Part shown: positions 1 through 9,077 of the stretch, in pieces
How positions within the stretch are numbered: position 1 is the stretch's first letter
Layout: each line of letters opens with the position of its first letter
Source: Chloroflexota bacterium
GTDB taxonomy: Bacteria; Chloroflexota; Anaerolineae; Anaerolineales; Villigracilaceae
Assembly (NCBI GenBank): GCA_023459215.1
Contig: JAEWVF010000076.1
Location: forward strand, 26,200-90,199
DNA: 64,000 bases
Direction: 5' to 3'
Notes under the pieces: generated by a model
What the model saw: the letters and a program-made list of their open reading frames with translations, nothing else
What the model was told of the DNA's origin: nothing
Database searches by the model: none
Position numbers and translations under genes: made by a program

Positions 1-2
1 AA

Positions 3-434
3 CTCAGAGATATTGAACGCTTGGAGCAGCCTAATGCGATTTATATCTCCATGCAGCTTGACCAAAATAAAAGTTATTTTAAGCAACCTTTGCGTTTCAA
101 ATTTGGCAGTCATCATGGGACAGATCTAACGAATCAGGCTCCGGTTGAATTCTGGGATTATGAAAGTGCCCAGTATAAATCCCAGCTTAATAGTAAGTCA
201 TGGAGAATAGCACAATCGGTTAGCCAAACTGTATTTAACAGCTGGTGGGAGCCGCCTTATGCGCTTCCATATCGCATGATGTTTTTAAGCCAGCATGGTT
301 TAGATGTTCTTGAAGTGCAAGGGCGTTGTGATCTAGATGGCAATATTGAATACATTCGTATTTACGATTGTAAAGGAAGAGATGAAGAAAAGCAGGCAAT
401 GGCAGCTAGCCAGAACAAGAAGGTATCTGGTTAA
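3..434 (+). CDS. Hypothetical protein, C-terminal part (cut by window edge)
   Basis: The reading frame is open from the window edge, so this is the 3' end of a longer gene; the TTG at 21 is unlikely to be the true start. The visible part of about 143 residues is soluble, with many aromatic residues (SWWEPPYALPYRM region) and a polar, lysine-rich C terminus. I do not recognise the family. It lies in AT-rich DNA immediately before an IS630 fragment, so it probably belongs to the same accessory region as the downstream conflict-system genes. Confidence 0.5.
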   Translation, partial: LRDIERLEQPNAIYISMQLDQNKSYFKQPLRFKFGSHHGTDLTNQAPVEFWDYESAQYKSQLNSKSWRIAQSVSQTVFNSWWEPPYALPYRMMFLSQHGLDVLEVQGRCDLDGNIEYIRIYDCKGRDEEKQAMAASQNKKVSG

Positions 435-511
435 CTACGGAGAGAAGAGATGGCATTCACTCCTAGTACTCTAACTTGATAAAGATGTAGAGTTACGGGT
501 AAGATAGGGTC

Positions 512-811
512 ATGAAAAAACATGAAGTTACCCCCTTGCCCAACGAGAAAAAGAAACTCAAGGCCATTGTTTCAAGTGTTCAGAATAAAGCAGCCGTCAT
601 CCGGCGGGCGCACATCTTGTTGAAAACTGATGAAGGCAAAACTGATTCGGAAATCTGCGCCATGCTATACGTCAGCGAACAAACCATCCGGCGAACGCGG
701 TTACGCTATGTGGCCGAAGGCTTGCAGGTAGCCCTGGAAGACAAACCACATCCCAAGCCTGCGTCAAAGTTGAACGAAGAACAAGAAGCGCATTTGGTAG
801 CAGTTACCTGA
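512..811 (+). pseudogene. IS630-family transposase, N-terminal fragment
   Basis: About 99 residues. They match the N-terminal helix-turn-helix part of IS630-type transposases: an alpha-helical start, the segment IRRAHILLKTDEGKTDSEI, then a recognition-helix region around VSEQTIRRTRLRYVAEGL and the typical KPHPKPASKLNEEQE stretch. IS630 transposases are usually near 340 residues with a C-terminal DDE domain; here a stop follows at once and no DDE domain is seen downstream. This is a dead remnant. Identification rests on family pattern memory. Confidence 0.7.
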
Positions 812-1004
812 GGTTCTGATCATAAAACTGTTCTTATCTCAGTGGGCAAATCGATCTTTGATCGTGGTTCAAACGTTAACGTGGGATAATTATGCAAAAT
901 ATGGTGATGGAGAACATTCAAATGTCGGGTCAATCCAAATAGATCCGGAAGGGTACATAAAAGTTCGCGAGAATCTTGTTAATCAGCTTGCTGTAGAATT
1001 ATGA
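797..1004 (+). pseudogene. Orphan C-terminal coding remnant
   Basis: A frame without a start codon runs from inside the IS630 remnant to TGA at 1002-1004 and reads like real protein (LTWDNYAKYGDGEHSNVG, then VRENLVNQLAVEL). It may be the C-terminal end of a gene truncated when the IS630 element inserted or was deleted. No family is recognised. Supported only by an open frame and plausible composition. Confidence 0.3.
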
Positions 1005-1056
1005 TAACAAGTTGTTGACTAACCAATAAAGAATACAAGACATATAGGAGGCTTAC

Positions 1057-1410
1057 ATGAAAGCAATACTGGAAACCATCGGTAATACAAAGGTCTTAAT
1101 TCAGGCTTTCGATCAACAGATTGATACCGTTGGATCATCAGACTCATCACCTCTCGATGAATCTGGCCTTTCGGATGATATCATATCGGCTTATGGGGAG
1201 ATTAAAACTGCACTACGAGAGATTGCGACAGATATGGGTAAAGAATTTGGAGCAATGGAAAAATCCCTTCGCCCGCATCAACTTGAAATGGAATTTAATG
1301 TAGGAATAGCCGTAGAAGGAAAGGCGGGTATTGAAAAAATCGTTGTCATCGGCTTAGGCGGCAAGGGTGAATATTCCTGCAAAGTGAAGATGATTTGGGA
1401 TCTTAAATGA
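1057..1410 (+). CDS. Trypco1-like (trypsin-co-occurring domain) small protein
   Basis: 117 residues, with a strong ribosome site (TAGGAGG, six bases before the ATG). A polar variable N-terminal half is followed by a C-terminal beta segment (LEMEFNVGIAVEGKAG, then KVKMIWDL). This resembles the Trypco1/CU044_2847 family, whose members typically sit beside trypsin-like proteases in predicted NTPase-dependent conflict systems. The stop overlaps the start of the protease gene by 4 bases (ATGA), so the two are translationally coupled. The role is probably as adaptor or sensor partner of the protease. Family assignment is from motif memory and context; the coupling is directly visible. Confidence 0.65.
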   Translation: MKAILETIGNTKVLIQAFDQQIDTVGSSDSSPLDESGLSDDIISAYGEIKTALREIATDMGKEFGAMEKSLRPHQLEMEFNVGIAVEGKAGIEKIVVIGLGGKGEYSCKVKMIWDLK

Positions 1411-3512
1411 CAGAGCGACCTTCCGGACCTAATCAACTAGTTCTACAAGCTACCTGTGCTGTTAAAGTCAGAGGTGCTACGAAGGGTACCGGTTGGTTGT
1501 TTAATGAGAACGGATATTTATTTACGGTTGGACATATCTTTAAGAGTAATCAAACTGATTTAGGTGATGATCTAAAAATTCAGTTTGAGGACGAAGAACC
1601 AACCATAGCAAAAATAGAGTACTTTCTGTATGAACCTAATAATGCAGTTGATTTTGCTATACTAAAAATTGCAAACTGGAATTCCACCGAGCGTCATCCT
1701 TTGCATATTTCGACTTCTAAAAATTTTGAAGCAGAAGAAGGAATAATTTCATATGGATTTGGGAGAACACTCATAACAAAATCTCCTGCAAGTGGCAAAT
1801 TTGTCGGTTGGATTGAAAATGAACAAATGGTAATCGAATCTGAGCATTTGCGCGAAGAGGGATATAGCGGGGCACCTATTTATCATATGCGCGAAGATGC
1901 TGTCATAGGCCTACAAATAAGAATGATCAAAGATTCAACTGCGCATACCCATAAAAATACAGTATACGCTATGCCCTTATGTAAAATTGCGGGTTTTCTT
2001 AACCCGGATATGAAAGCGCTCTTAAAAACTTATGATTCTCCTCAGACATCAGTTCGTCTTGAGGATGATATTATGGAAATTTTGTACACTGAAGCCCAAA
2101 AATATCCTGGCAAACCCTACCTCCCCTTCACAGATTTGATGCGTGAAATAGCAAAAATCGATCGTCACAAATATAAACTGATAGACAATAAGGCTTTTAT
2201 GTACCAAGTTGTCTCAGAGTTGCATGACTTGGAAGATCGTCGTCAATTGATAAAAACTCTTTCAAACGATTCTGGTGGGGTTACAGAGTGCGAAATTAGT
2301 GATATAGGTATGTCTCACATGGTGAAGTACAAGCGTAAACCCTCAATCATGTCTGTTGAAACCTTCTCTCAATTTCCTAAAGATCTGGATGATTTGCTTT
2401 TGAAAGATAAAACCTGTGAAAACTTTGTGAAGCGCCTCTCGGAAATCCAAGAAATCATGGATTATTTTGTCAAGCAAAATACTAGTCTAAACAGGGCTGT
2501 AGTCTCTGTTTACTGCCATAACGACACAAACAAGAGCGACTTCATAGAAATCTTTCGAAAAGCATCTTTGCCGCAATTTATTCCTATTTTTCCTAATGTA
2601 CATGAGTGTGAGTTGAAAGAACTAGATAGTTTTTTATATGATTTCCTAGACCGGATAGCTGGAGAATATAACGCATTAAGGCCTGTGAATAGCAGGATAG
2701 ATCATCCATCGGAAAGTCTTTTTACAGATGGGAACGGTTTAGAAGAATTTCATAAATATTGGGCAATGATTCAAGCCAAATTCAATGGTGTTCCTATTAT
2801 TCTCATAATTGACATTGACGAGATAGACGCTGTCTCGGGCGTGGATTCCAAAATTGTGGAGTTTCTCATAAGATCTATAAATGAACTATCGTCTGCTCAT
2901 TTTCTCTTGATTGGCAGCGAAGATATCCAGAGAGATGAGAGAATTCGAGAATTATTCGAAACGGGTTTTCTAATTGACATTCGAGTATTGGCTGATGGTA
3001 CAGCGAAGAAAATCATCGAATTACTAGGCCGATATATTTCTATAACTCAAGATGTGTCAAACGCAATCTTAAGATTTTGTGATGATCAACCCCTCTTTGT
3101 AATCAATACTTTCGAAAAGCTAATCCAAGTAATTCGTAAATCGCCCGACAGGGTACTAGATGAAGATATGATTGATGATATCTTAAGAGAATTAGTTGAT
3201 GAAATGAATTTGCAATTAACAGCAATCTATAGAGGCCTCTCGAAGAATGAAAAAATCGTTCTCTGGGTTTCAGGCCAAACTCCCAAAGAGACAAAACAAC
3301 TATATTCGATATCTGATTTGCCAGAGTTGGCCCAATTAGCCAATAAAGAATATAATGAATTTCGCTTAATTTGGAAGCAGGCAATGGATGCTTTCTTGGG
3401 GCGCCGTTGGATCGAACAAACGTCAGCCGTTCAAGTCAGGTTTAAGCAAGGGATCATGCTTGACTGGATGAGTAAACGTTATTCTGGTTTAGAACAGGAT
3501 GTGCGGGAATGA
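1407..3512 (+). CDS. Trypsin-like serine protease fused to NTPase-like region
   Basis: 701 residues, cytoplasmic (no signal peptide or membrane helix). Residues about 10-200 form a trypsin-like protease with a complete triad: H43 (TVGH), D82 (VDFAIL) and S154 (GYSGAP). Residues about 215-285 are helical and could be an effector-associated adaptor domain. From about 360 there is an NTPase-like fold: hydrophobic strand AVVSVY, then CHNDTNKS at the P-loop position, a Walker B-like strand PIILIIDIDEID at 463-474, and a sensor-like strand FLLIGSED near 500. The P-loop lacks both glycines but keeps Lys376 and Ser377, so nucleotide hydrolysis is doubtful. It overlaps both neighbours by 4 bases and is inferred to be the effector protease of a conflict or quality-control module. 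Confidence 0.75.
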   Translation: MTERPSGPNQLVLQATCAVKVRGATKGTGWLFNENGYLFTVGHIFKSNQTDLGDDLKIQFEDEEPTIAKIEYFLYEPNNAVDFAILKIANWNSTERHPLHISTSKNFEAEEGIISYGFGRTLITKSPASGKFVGWIENEQMVIESEHLREEGYSGAPIYHMREDAVIGLQIRMIKDSTAHTHKNTVYAMPLCKIAGFLNPDMKALLKTYDSPQTSVRLEDDIMEILYTEAQKYPGKPYLPFTDLMREIAKIDRHKYKLIDNKAFMYQVVSELHDLEDRRQLIKTLSNDSGGVTECEISDIGMSHMVKYKRKPSIMSVETFSQFPKDLDDLLLKDKTCENFVKRLSEIQEIMDYFVKQNTSLNRAVVSVYCHNDTNKSDFIEIFRKASLPQFIPIFPNVHECELKELDSFLYDFLDRIAGEYNALRPVNSRIDHPSESLFTDGNGLEEFHKYWAMIQAKFNGVPIILIIDIDEIDAVSGVDSKIVEFLIRSINELSSAHFLLIGSEDIQRDERIRELFETGFLIDIRVLADGTAKKIIELLGRYISITQDVSNAILRFCDDQPLFVINTFEKLIQVIRKSPDRVLDEDMIDDILRELVDEMNLQLTAIYRGLSKNEKIVLWVSGQTPKETKQLYSISDLPELAQLANKEYNEFRLIWKQAMDAFLGRRWIEQTSAVQVRFKQGIMLDWMSKRYSGLEQDVRE

Positions 3513-5668
3513 ATAAAAAAACGAGCCTCAATCCTTTCAGTTTAGGTGGCCCTATTGGAGCCCCTACTAGGTTTATTGGGCGTGAACTCATAGTTGGAAA
3601 GCTTGTCAATGCCATGATTAGGCTCCAAAATATTTCTTTACTTGGCGAAAGGCGGACAGGCAAAACATCACTGTTGTTATATCTTTCAAATCCAGACTCT
3701 CCCTTTCTTATCGGCTTGCCAACACAACATATCCCAGTTTACGTGGATTTTCAACCTTTCACTCAATCCACCGAGGATGAGGTTATACAGAGTATCAGTG
3801 AGGCTATTATTATAGCAGTTCGGGAAAGGCTTAAGGATGAAACAGAAATCCTGAATGATATTACCACTGAGATTTCAGTACTAGATGAACTTCCCAGCCC
3901 CACAAACCTTCGTCGATTGCTCCGCAAACTGTTTGTGCATGAATATCGTGTTCACCTCTTATTTGATGAATTTGAGCAGATTTCCGATAACGAATATATA
4001 CAGAGATCTTTCTATAGTTTTTTGCGCAGCCTGGCTACAGGACAAAATAGTAGTGTTTCTTACATTATTGCGTCAAGGAAACCTCTGTCTGAGATTGAGC
4101 CCGCCATGACAGGCTCTGCGTTTTTTAATATATTCGCGACCGAATCTCTCTCACTCTTTGGAGAAAAAGAAGCCTACCAATTAATCCTTGATGCATTTTC
4201 CCGATCTAATATAGAAAATAAGAAAGAAAAAATTCGACTACTACGAGAAAACTTGAGAATTCTCTATGATTTGACAGGTTTCCATCCGTTCTTTCTTCAA
4301 GCCTTGTGTTATCGGCTTTTTAATCATGTAGATTTACCCGGATGGCCATCTGGAGCAGCACTGGTTAGAGTGATAGATGAATATATTCAAGACGTGGAAC
4401 CGGTTTTAGGCGATTACTGGAATCTCTCTTCCAAAGCCGAGCAAGAGTTGCTGGAAAAATTGGCCAGACATGAGGCATCTTATTGGGGGGGAGTAGAGTC
4501 CGTCACAACGCGCGATACTCTACAGAGGCGTGGGCTAATTTTGCCCACAGATGATATTGAAGATACGTGGATGCCCTTTTCTGCTATATTCACTGAATGG
4601 ATAAAAGGGCAATATCAACTTAGTTCTGCCTTTGCAGATAAATATGTTTACAAGCGTGCAGGCGGATCAATTAGGTCAGAGAAAATCCTTCATGTTTTCA
4701 CTGGCAGTAAAGGTGGCGTTGGGAAAACTTTGCTGGCACTGTGTGCTGCTATTAAGAGTTCGGAAAAGGAAAAAGTCCTTTGCATCGATCTAAATTGGGA
4801 AAATCCAGATTTGTCACGCATCCTGGAATCAATTCAACAAACCGACCATAAATCACAGAAAATGGATTACCAGCATGCATTCATCGAGAACATATTGCTT
4901 CTCAGACCGCCTGTCCGACATATTCTGCCATCGGGAGCTATTGGTTTTTGGCAGTCAGTCAGAAATGCCTTGCGCGAAAGTTTTGACGTTCATGGTTTTG
5001 ATCCAGCGCATATTATTGTTGACACAAATATGCATTTTGCAAGCTTGTTGCGTCTTAGAAGCTTGGACACCCAAAGCCGTGTTTCGACAAGGATTAATGA
5101 TTTAGTGAGAGAGGCTCAGATACGGCATCTATATATATGGTATAGTTGGACATTAACATCACTAAATGAACGCTCCGAAGATCCAGCAAATATGCTTAGG
5201 GCGCTTAGTTGGTTTGACTCAACATTGGATAACTATTTTTTTACTCACGAAAATCTTATTCATGTATTAAATTTGTTTGCCTTGTTTCCATCGTATTATT
5301 CAAGAACTGCTAAAACTGTAGAGATAAAGTCCTTCCAGGCCCTCTCTGATGCAAATACTGGTAAGGGGCTAGATTTAAAGGATCTTGTCGAAACAGCGAA
5401 TACACTTTTGCGCGATGTGAATAATTTGAGCCATCCTGAAGAACGCCAGAATCTAATCGACGAATTGGGAACGCGGTTGTTCAATCAATCTGATCAAAAA
5501 CGACCTTGGAACTTATTCCCTATTCCCATTTCTCCCGATCCTAGTGTTGCCGGTTTTACGGATTCAATTATGTTAGAAAAGCCAAATTCAATTGAAGAAA
5601 TAAGGAAATTGGTTGCTCCTATCTATAAATATGTTTCATCCTATTTAGATGCACTCCAACAGAGATAG
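3509..5668 (+). CDS. AAA-type ATPase fused to ParA/MinD-like ATPase
   Basis: 719 residues carrying two P-loop NTPase domains. The first (about 15-370) is a STAND/ORC-like AAA ATPase with Walker A GERRTGKTS (46-54), Walker B HLLFDEFEQI (149-158), a sensor-1 strand YIIASRK near 186 and a winged-helix-like C-terminal part. The second (about 392-719) is a ParA/MinD/SIMIBI domain with the deviant Walker A KGGVGKT (401-407), the following LCIDLNWENPDLS strand and a HIIVDTNMHF strand near 501. Such fusions are rare. The ATGA overlap with the protease gene places it in the same transcript; it is probably the switch that senses or positions the complex. The substrate is unknown. Confidence 0.75.
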   Translation: MNKKTSLNPFSLGGPIGAPTRFIGRELIVGKLVNAMIRLQNISLLGERRTGKTSLLLYLSNPDSPFLIGLPTQHIPVYVDFQPFTQSTEDEVIQSISEAIIIAVRERLKDETEILNDITTEISVLDELPSPTNLRRLLRKLFVHEYRVHLLFDEFEQISDNEYIQRSFYSFLRSLATGQNSSVSYIIASRKPLSEIEPAMTGSAFFNIFATESLSLFGEKEAYQLILDAFSRSNIENKKEKIRLLRENLRILYDLTGFHPFFLQALCYRLFNHVDLPGWPSGAALVRVIDEYIQDVEPVLGDYWNLSSKAEQELLEKLARHEASYWGGVESVTTRDTLQRRGLILPTDDIEDTWMPFSAIFTEWIKGQYQLSSAFADKYVYKRAGGSIRSEKILHVFTGSKGGVGKTLLALCAAIKSSEKEKVLCIDLNWENPDLSRILESIQQTDHKSQKMDYQHAFIENILLLRPPVRHILPSGAIGFWQSVRNALRESFDVHGFDPAHIIVDTNMHFASLLRLRSLDTQSRVSTRINDLVREAQIRHLYIWYSWTLTSLNERSEDPANMLRALSWFDSTLDNYFFTHENLIHVLNLFALFPSYYSRTAKTVEIKSFQALSDANTGKGLDLKDLVETANTLLRDVNNLSHPEERQNLIDELGTRLFNQSDQKRPWNLFPIPISPDPSVAGFTDSIMLEKPNSIEEIRKLVAPIYKYVSSYLDALQQR

Positions 5669-5933
5669 AAATACAAAGCAAGAATTTGACAAGTCGGGAT
5701 GTTGCTTGTTATATATTTGCTCAAAAATGTAATAAGCAACATCTGATTACGTTTCAATATAGTGTTTTGCGAATTTTTAAATTTTTGACAAAACACGCTA
5801 CCGGGAGAAGTATCTCGAAATTGAGTCTGTTTTGCTGCAAAAAACAGCATAACAATTTTTTACTGATTGCGTTTTTGAATAAAACGAATTTGACTTGTCT
5901 GATCATCCAAACTCCTAATAAATAAGTTCAAAC
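5669..5933. repeat. Intergenic stretch with several inverted repeats
   Basis: 265 bases with no convincing gene. Three inverted repeats are visible: GATGTTGCTT (5698-5707) against AAGCAACATC (5733-5742), GTGTTTTG against CAAAACAC (about 5761-5797), and CTGTTTT against AAAACAG (about 5828-5848). None has a clear T-run typical of an intrinsic terminator. They may be transcript-end structures or a small structured RNA between the ATPase operon and the GAF gene. Confidence 0.35.
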
Positions 5934-7592
5934 ATGAGAATGAGAACAATAATGAAACCTCTATGGTTGCTTATTGAATATGAAAGTTCTTCTTTTTTGA
6001 TTCCACACGGGCAAGATAATGTTTTTTTTAGAGACTTAGGTGACATAAACAAGAGCATCGTGGAAATTTATGTATTAGATGGTCCCATGCGTAAGCAATC
6101 TTGGGCAACAATTCGGGCTAATATTGAGGCATCTAGATTTCGAGATGAAGGAATTATTATTTATCCCCAAAAGCGAAAAGATGATATTGTAAATATATTC
6201 ACAGATGTGTTTGAGGGTACAACTGTGGCGCCCTTAAACGACGATATCGCCGAGAACGTAGTAGTAGAGCAATATTATAATAAGATAAGCAATTTAGTGA
6301 AGGTGCTCCCTAACGACAAGCCGGTTTTCAAGGTGTTCCGTCTCAATTCAGATGCTAAAACATCCGATGCGGTGGATGACTCAATTGTTCAGGTAGTAGA
6401 GGAGGAGAAAATGTCAAAAGTGAATATCATTAATCAGTACAAGCTGTTGGATGAATTAGAACAGCAGGCCGCCTTTGAAGAAATCTTAGAGTTAACCAAG
6501 GAAACGTCTTCTTCGGCAGTCCAAATCCGCATGGCAAAACGATTGTTAAAAAAGATGCAACAGATTTCGGAGCAGCTGATCGCTGGTACTTCGACCGAGA
6601 CTGTACTGAGAAGCATCCTGGACGGGGTGATCAAAATATTTGGGCAGGACGAAAGGGTAGCAGTGATGATTTGTGGTTTTGACGAATCCCAACCACGCTA
6701 TTATCAATTCGACCCTACGACTTACTTCTATGGGGGCACCGACAAAGTGCGCATCAAAAATATGGATTCGCATGGTCCCCCGCGACCGGGAAGAAGAGAA
6801 GGATCCTCGGTAACAACCATGGAATTGCGCCGCTCTTTTTTCTTCCACGATGTGCGCAAGCCTGTAAGCGATACCCCGATTGAAATGATGCAGGTTTTGC
6901 AAAAAATGGATGCAGAATTAAAGTCAGCCGCGTTTTTACCTTTAATGTTGGGGTCAGAACGGGTTGGGATTATTCAAATCCAATGCGCGAATTTACATAA
7001 TTTTACCGCGGCGGAAAAAGCCGAAATTTTTGTGTATGCTCAGATTGCGGCCATTGCGTTGTATAACTTCCAAATACAAAAACAAATGGCGAATTTGAGG
7101 AACAATTACAAGGCATTACAGGAAATCTTGCCTCGAATTATGACCGCCGACGTTTCGCAAACCGAGGTTTTGGAGAGTGTCTCTCAACAGATTGCTTCTT
7201 CCAAATTCACAGATTTCTATATTGCCTCTTTCGACTCAAAAACGAAACTAATAAAAAATTTAAAATGGTATGAGGAGGGGAGCTTTTATGATGTTTCTAA
7301 TGAGCCGTCAAGCCCAAAATTACCCCAGGGTGGTCTGAAAGAATATGTATTGGATGTGGGGACCACCCTTTTTATTTCTGGAAGGCTTAAGGAAACAATC
7401 CGTGAAATGCCACAGATAAGCATTAGCCGTGACTATCGCTTACCTAAATGCTACATAGGGGTGCCGATCAAGAAAGCAGGGGAAGTCTGTGGAATTGTTG
7501 CCGTTCAGGATTTCAACGAGGAAGAAAGGTTTGATAGTGGAGATAAGGCAATGATTGAAGGTTTTGCCGCGCTTCTCAGTAGAACATTTTAA
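5934..7592 (+). CDS. Tandem GAF-domain protein with novel N-terminal region
   Basis: 552 residues, soluble. Residues 1-150 are an unrecognised alpha/beta region (starts LWLLIEYESSSFLIPHG). A helical linker of about 160-212 leads to two GAF domains, about 213-378 and 400-552; each starts with the usual helix (SEQLIAGTSTETVLRSILDG; ILPRIMTADVSQTEVLESVS) and ends in a GVI/CGIVAVQ strand. GAF domains bind small ligands such as cyclic nucleotides, tetrapyrroles or redox centres. No kinase, cyclase or DNA-binding output is present, so it may deliver a ligand signal to the upstream ATPases. The start is uncertain: ATG at 5934, 5940 or 5952 are all possible and no strong ribosome site is seen. Confidence 0.7.
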   Translation: MRMRTIMKPLWLLIEYESSSFLIPHGQDNVFFRDLGDINKSIVEIYVLDGPMRKQSWATIRANIEASRFRDEGIIIYPQKRKDDIVNIFTDVFEGTTVAPLNDDIAENVVVEQYYNKISNLVKVLPNDKPVFKVFRLNSDAKTSDAVDDSIVQVVEEEKMSKVNIINQYKLLDELEQQAAFEEILELTKETSSSAVQIRMAKRLLKKMQQISEQLIAGTSTETVLRSILDGVIKIFGQDERVAVMICGFDESQPRYYQFDPTTYFYGGTDKVRIKNMDSHGPPRPGRREGSSVTTMELRRSFFFHDVRKPVSDTPIEMMQVLQKMDAELKSAAFLPLMLGSERVGIIQIQCANLHNFTAAEKAEIFVYAQIAAIALYNFQIQKQMANLRNNYKALQEILPRIMTADVSQTEVLESVSQQIASSKFTDFYIASFDSKTKLIKNLKWYEEGSFYDVSNEPSSPKLPQGGLKEYVLDVGTTLFISGRLKETIREMPQISISRDYRLPKCYIGVPIKKAGEVCGIVAVQDFNEEERFDSGDKAMIEGFAALLSRTF

Positions 7593-7710
7593 TTTAAGTT
7601 TCATTTCATTTTGTTCGAGTTTTTAAGTGGTTCTCGGAATGCGAATGTGGTTTTTTAGAGTAACCATTTAGTAGTTCAATTTGGAAGGTTTCAATCACTT
7701 ATCGTCACCC

Positions 7711-7747
7711 AAACCACTCTTTTTGACAGTGTCAAAGAGAGTGGTTT
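7711..7747. promoter_or_regulatory. 18-bp-arm palindrome upstream of the dUTPase gene
   Basis: Arms 7711-7728 and 7730-7747 are complementary at 17 of 18 positions around a single central base. No T-run follows, so it is not a standard terminator. It lies about 48 bases before the dUTPase start and could be an operator for the nucleotide-pool genes or an RNA hairpin ending the GAF transcript. Confidence 0.5.
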
Positions 7748-7794
7748 ACCATTTGAACGGTTAAACTCGTTAAAAACGTCAATCTGGAGAAAAT

Positions 7795-8214
7795 ATGGAT
7801 ATGAAATTTGCTCGAATCAGTGAACTGGCTGTTCCGATAACGCGAAAATACCCTAAAGATGCTGGCGCGGATGTGTATTTATTGGAAAAACAGCTAATTG
7901 TTTGGCCATTTAGCTACAAGGTAGCTTCTACCGGTATTACTGTGGAAATTCCAGAAAATTATATGTTGTTGGCCAAACCGAAATCAAGAAACAACCATTT
8001 AATTGGGGCGGGGGTATTAGATTGCGGTTACCAAGGTGAAGTGAAAATAAAAATTATAAACTATACTCCGTGGCCAATCATTTTCAGGCATGGTGATGCA
8101 ATCGCGCAGTTAATTTTAGTGAAAATAGATACGCCAGAACTTACAGAAGTATTGGTAAATAATATACATCAGAAGCTGTCAGATCGCGGAGCGACTGGTG
8201 GAATTCTGAAATAG
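7795..8214 (+). CDS. dut: dUTPase family nucleotidohydrolase
   Basis: 139 residues, the usual size of trimeric dUTPases, which hydrolyse dUTP to dUMP and PPi. Motif I is DAGADV (22-27), motif II PKSRNN (62-67), motif III GVLDCGYQGEV (73-83) with catalytic Asp76 and Tyr79, motif IV HGDAIAQL (99-106) and a short motif V DRGATGG near the C terminus. Motifs II and V deviate from PRSG and RGxGGFGSTG, so the substrate could be shifted, for example toward dCTP or other pyrimidine dNTPs. GGAG lies before the ATG. The next genes are a MazG-like protein and a HAD phosphatase, together forming a nucleotide-pool group. Confidence 0.85.
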   Translation: MDMKFARISELAVPITRKYPKDAGADVYLLEKQLIVWPFSYKVASTGITVEIPENYMLLAKPKSRNNHLIGAGVLDCGYQGEVKIKIINYTPWPIIFRHGDAIAQLILVKIDTPELTEVLVNNIHQKLSDRGATGGILK

Positions 8215-8319
8215 TGCCAAGTGGGTGTCGATAACTCCCGGTCAAACCCATTCAACACTGATAACAACCAAGTGAGATTTGTTTTTCAAAAAACACAAAT
8301 TCTGGCTGGGTAAAGAAAT

Positions 8320-9021
8320 ATGGAAGAAAAGACTTTCTCGGCTCTTATTGAAAGAGCCAAACAAGTAGTTCAGAATCTAGATTGGCAAATATATCATACT
8401 CCGGAAAATCTGATTTTGTTTTTAATAGGCGAGGTTGCTGAACTGGGTGAATATTGCCAATGGCTATCAAAAGATGAGATTATACAAGGAGGATTTGATA
8501 TCGTTGTTGCAGAAGAGATCGCAGATGTTATCAAGAATGTCTTATATTTAGCAAATACCCTCCCGCTTGTTGAGTCTTTGGAATTAATTCTTATAGAGAA
8601 AATCAAGCTAGACGAAATCGAATGCCCGGTTGCCGCAAAATTTAGAAGCAAATCCCGGTATGAATTGACAAAAGATGAACCTAAAATAACTCATCCACTT
8701 CCAACGGGAAGCTTGGTTGTTATTCCACCCGTTTCAGATATCCAAGCCAAATCCTTAGCTTTTAATAAAGATAGAAAATGGGAAGAATCTTATTGCCCAG
8801 CGATTTTAGCATTATCGATTGCTGTAAAGAGTGGATACATTGCAACATACTACCAGCGGCGGTCGAAATCTAAAAAAAAACATTCATATGAGCAGATAGT
8901 CTGGTTGTTAGCTGATATTCTTTTGGATGCCCTGCGCTTATATGAACTTCTCGGCATTAATAATGCTTATGAAATTATAAAAATAAAATTTGACAAAGAT
9001 GAAAAAAGATTCAAAGAATGA
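8320..9021 (+). CDS. MazG-like nucleotide pyrophosphohydrolase
   Basis: 233 residues, all-alpha. The N-terminal 85 residues carry the MazG/dCTPase metal site: GEVAELGEYCQW (E38, E41) and AEEIADVI (E66, D69). This family hydrolyses (d)NTPs to NMP and PPi and some members degrade dCTP. Residues about 140-230 look like a second, degenerate helical bundle (KWEESYCPAILALSIAVKSG, then VWLLADILLDALRLYELL) without the acidic motif. About 105 bases separate it from the dUTPase gene and 56 from the HAD gene, all co-directional. AT-rich like its neighbours. Inferred role: dNTP pool control or phage-defence nucleotide depletion; not proven. Confidence 0.7.
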   Translation: MEEKTFSALIERAKQVVQNLDWQIYHTPENLILFLIGEVAELGEYCQWLSKDEIIQGGFDIVVAEEIADVIKNVLYLANTLPLVESLELILIEKIKLDEIECPVAAKFRSKSRYELTKDEPKITHPLPTGSLVVIPPVSDIQAKSLAFNKDRKWEESYCPAILALSIAVKSGYIATYYQRRSKSKKKHSYEQIVWLLADILLDALRLYELLGINNAYEIIKIKFDKDEKRFKE

Positions 9022-9077
9022 AGCGATCTTGGGAATTTGATAAAATTGACTTGGTGTAGATAAAAACGAGGTGATTA

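Noticed and set aside
5686..5925. 79-codon open frame in the gap before the GAF gene
   Set aside because: No ribosome site, Phe/Asn/Lys-rich low-complexity composition as expected from AT-rich noncoding DNA, and it overlaps inverted repeats.
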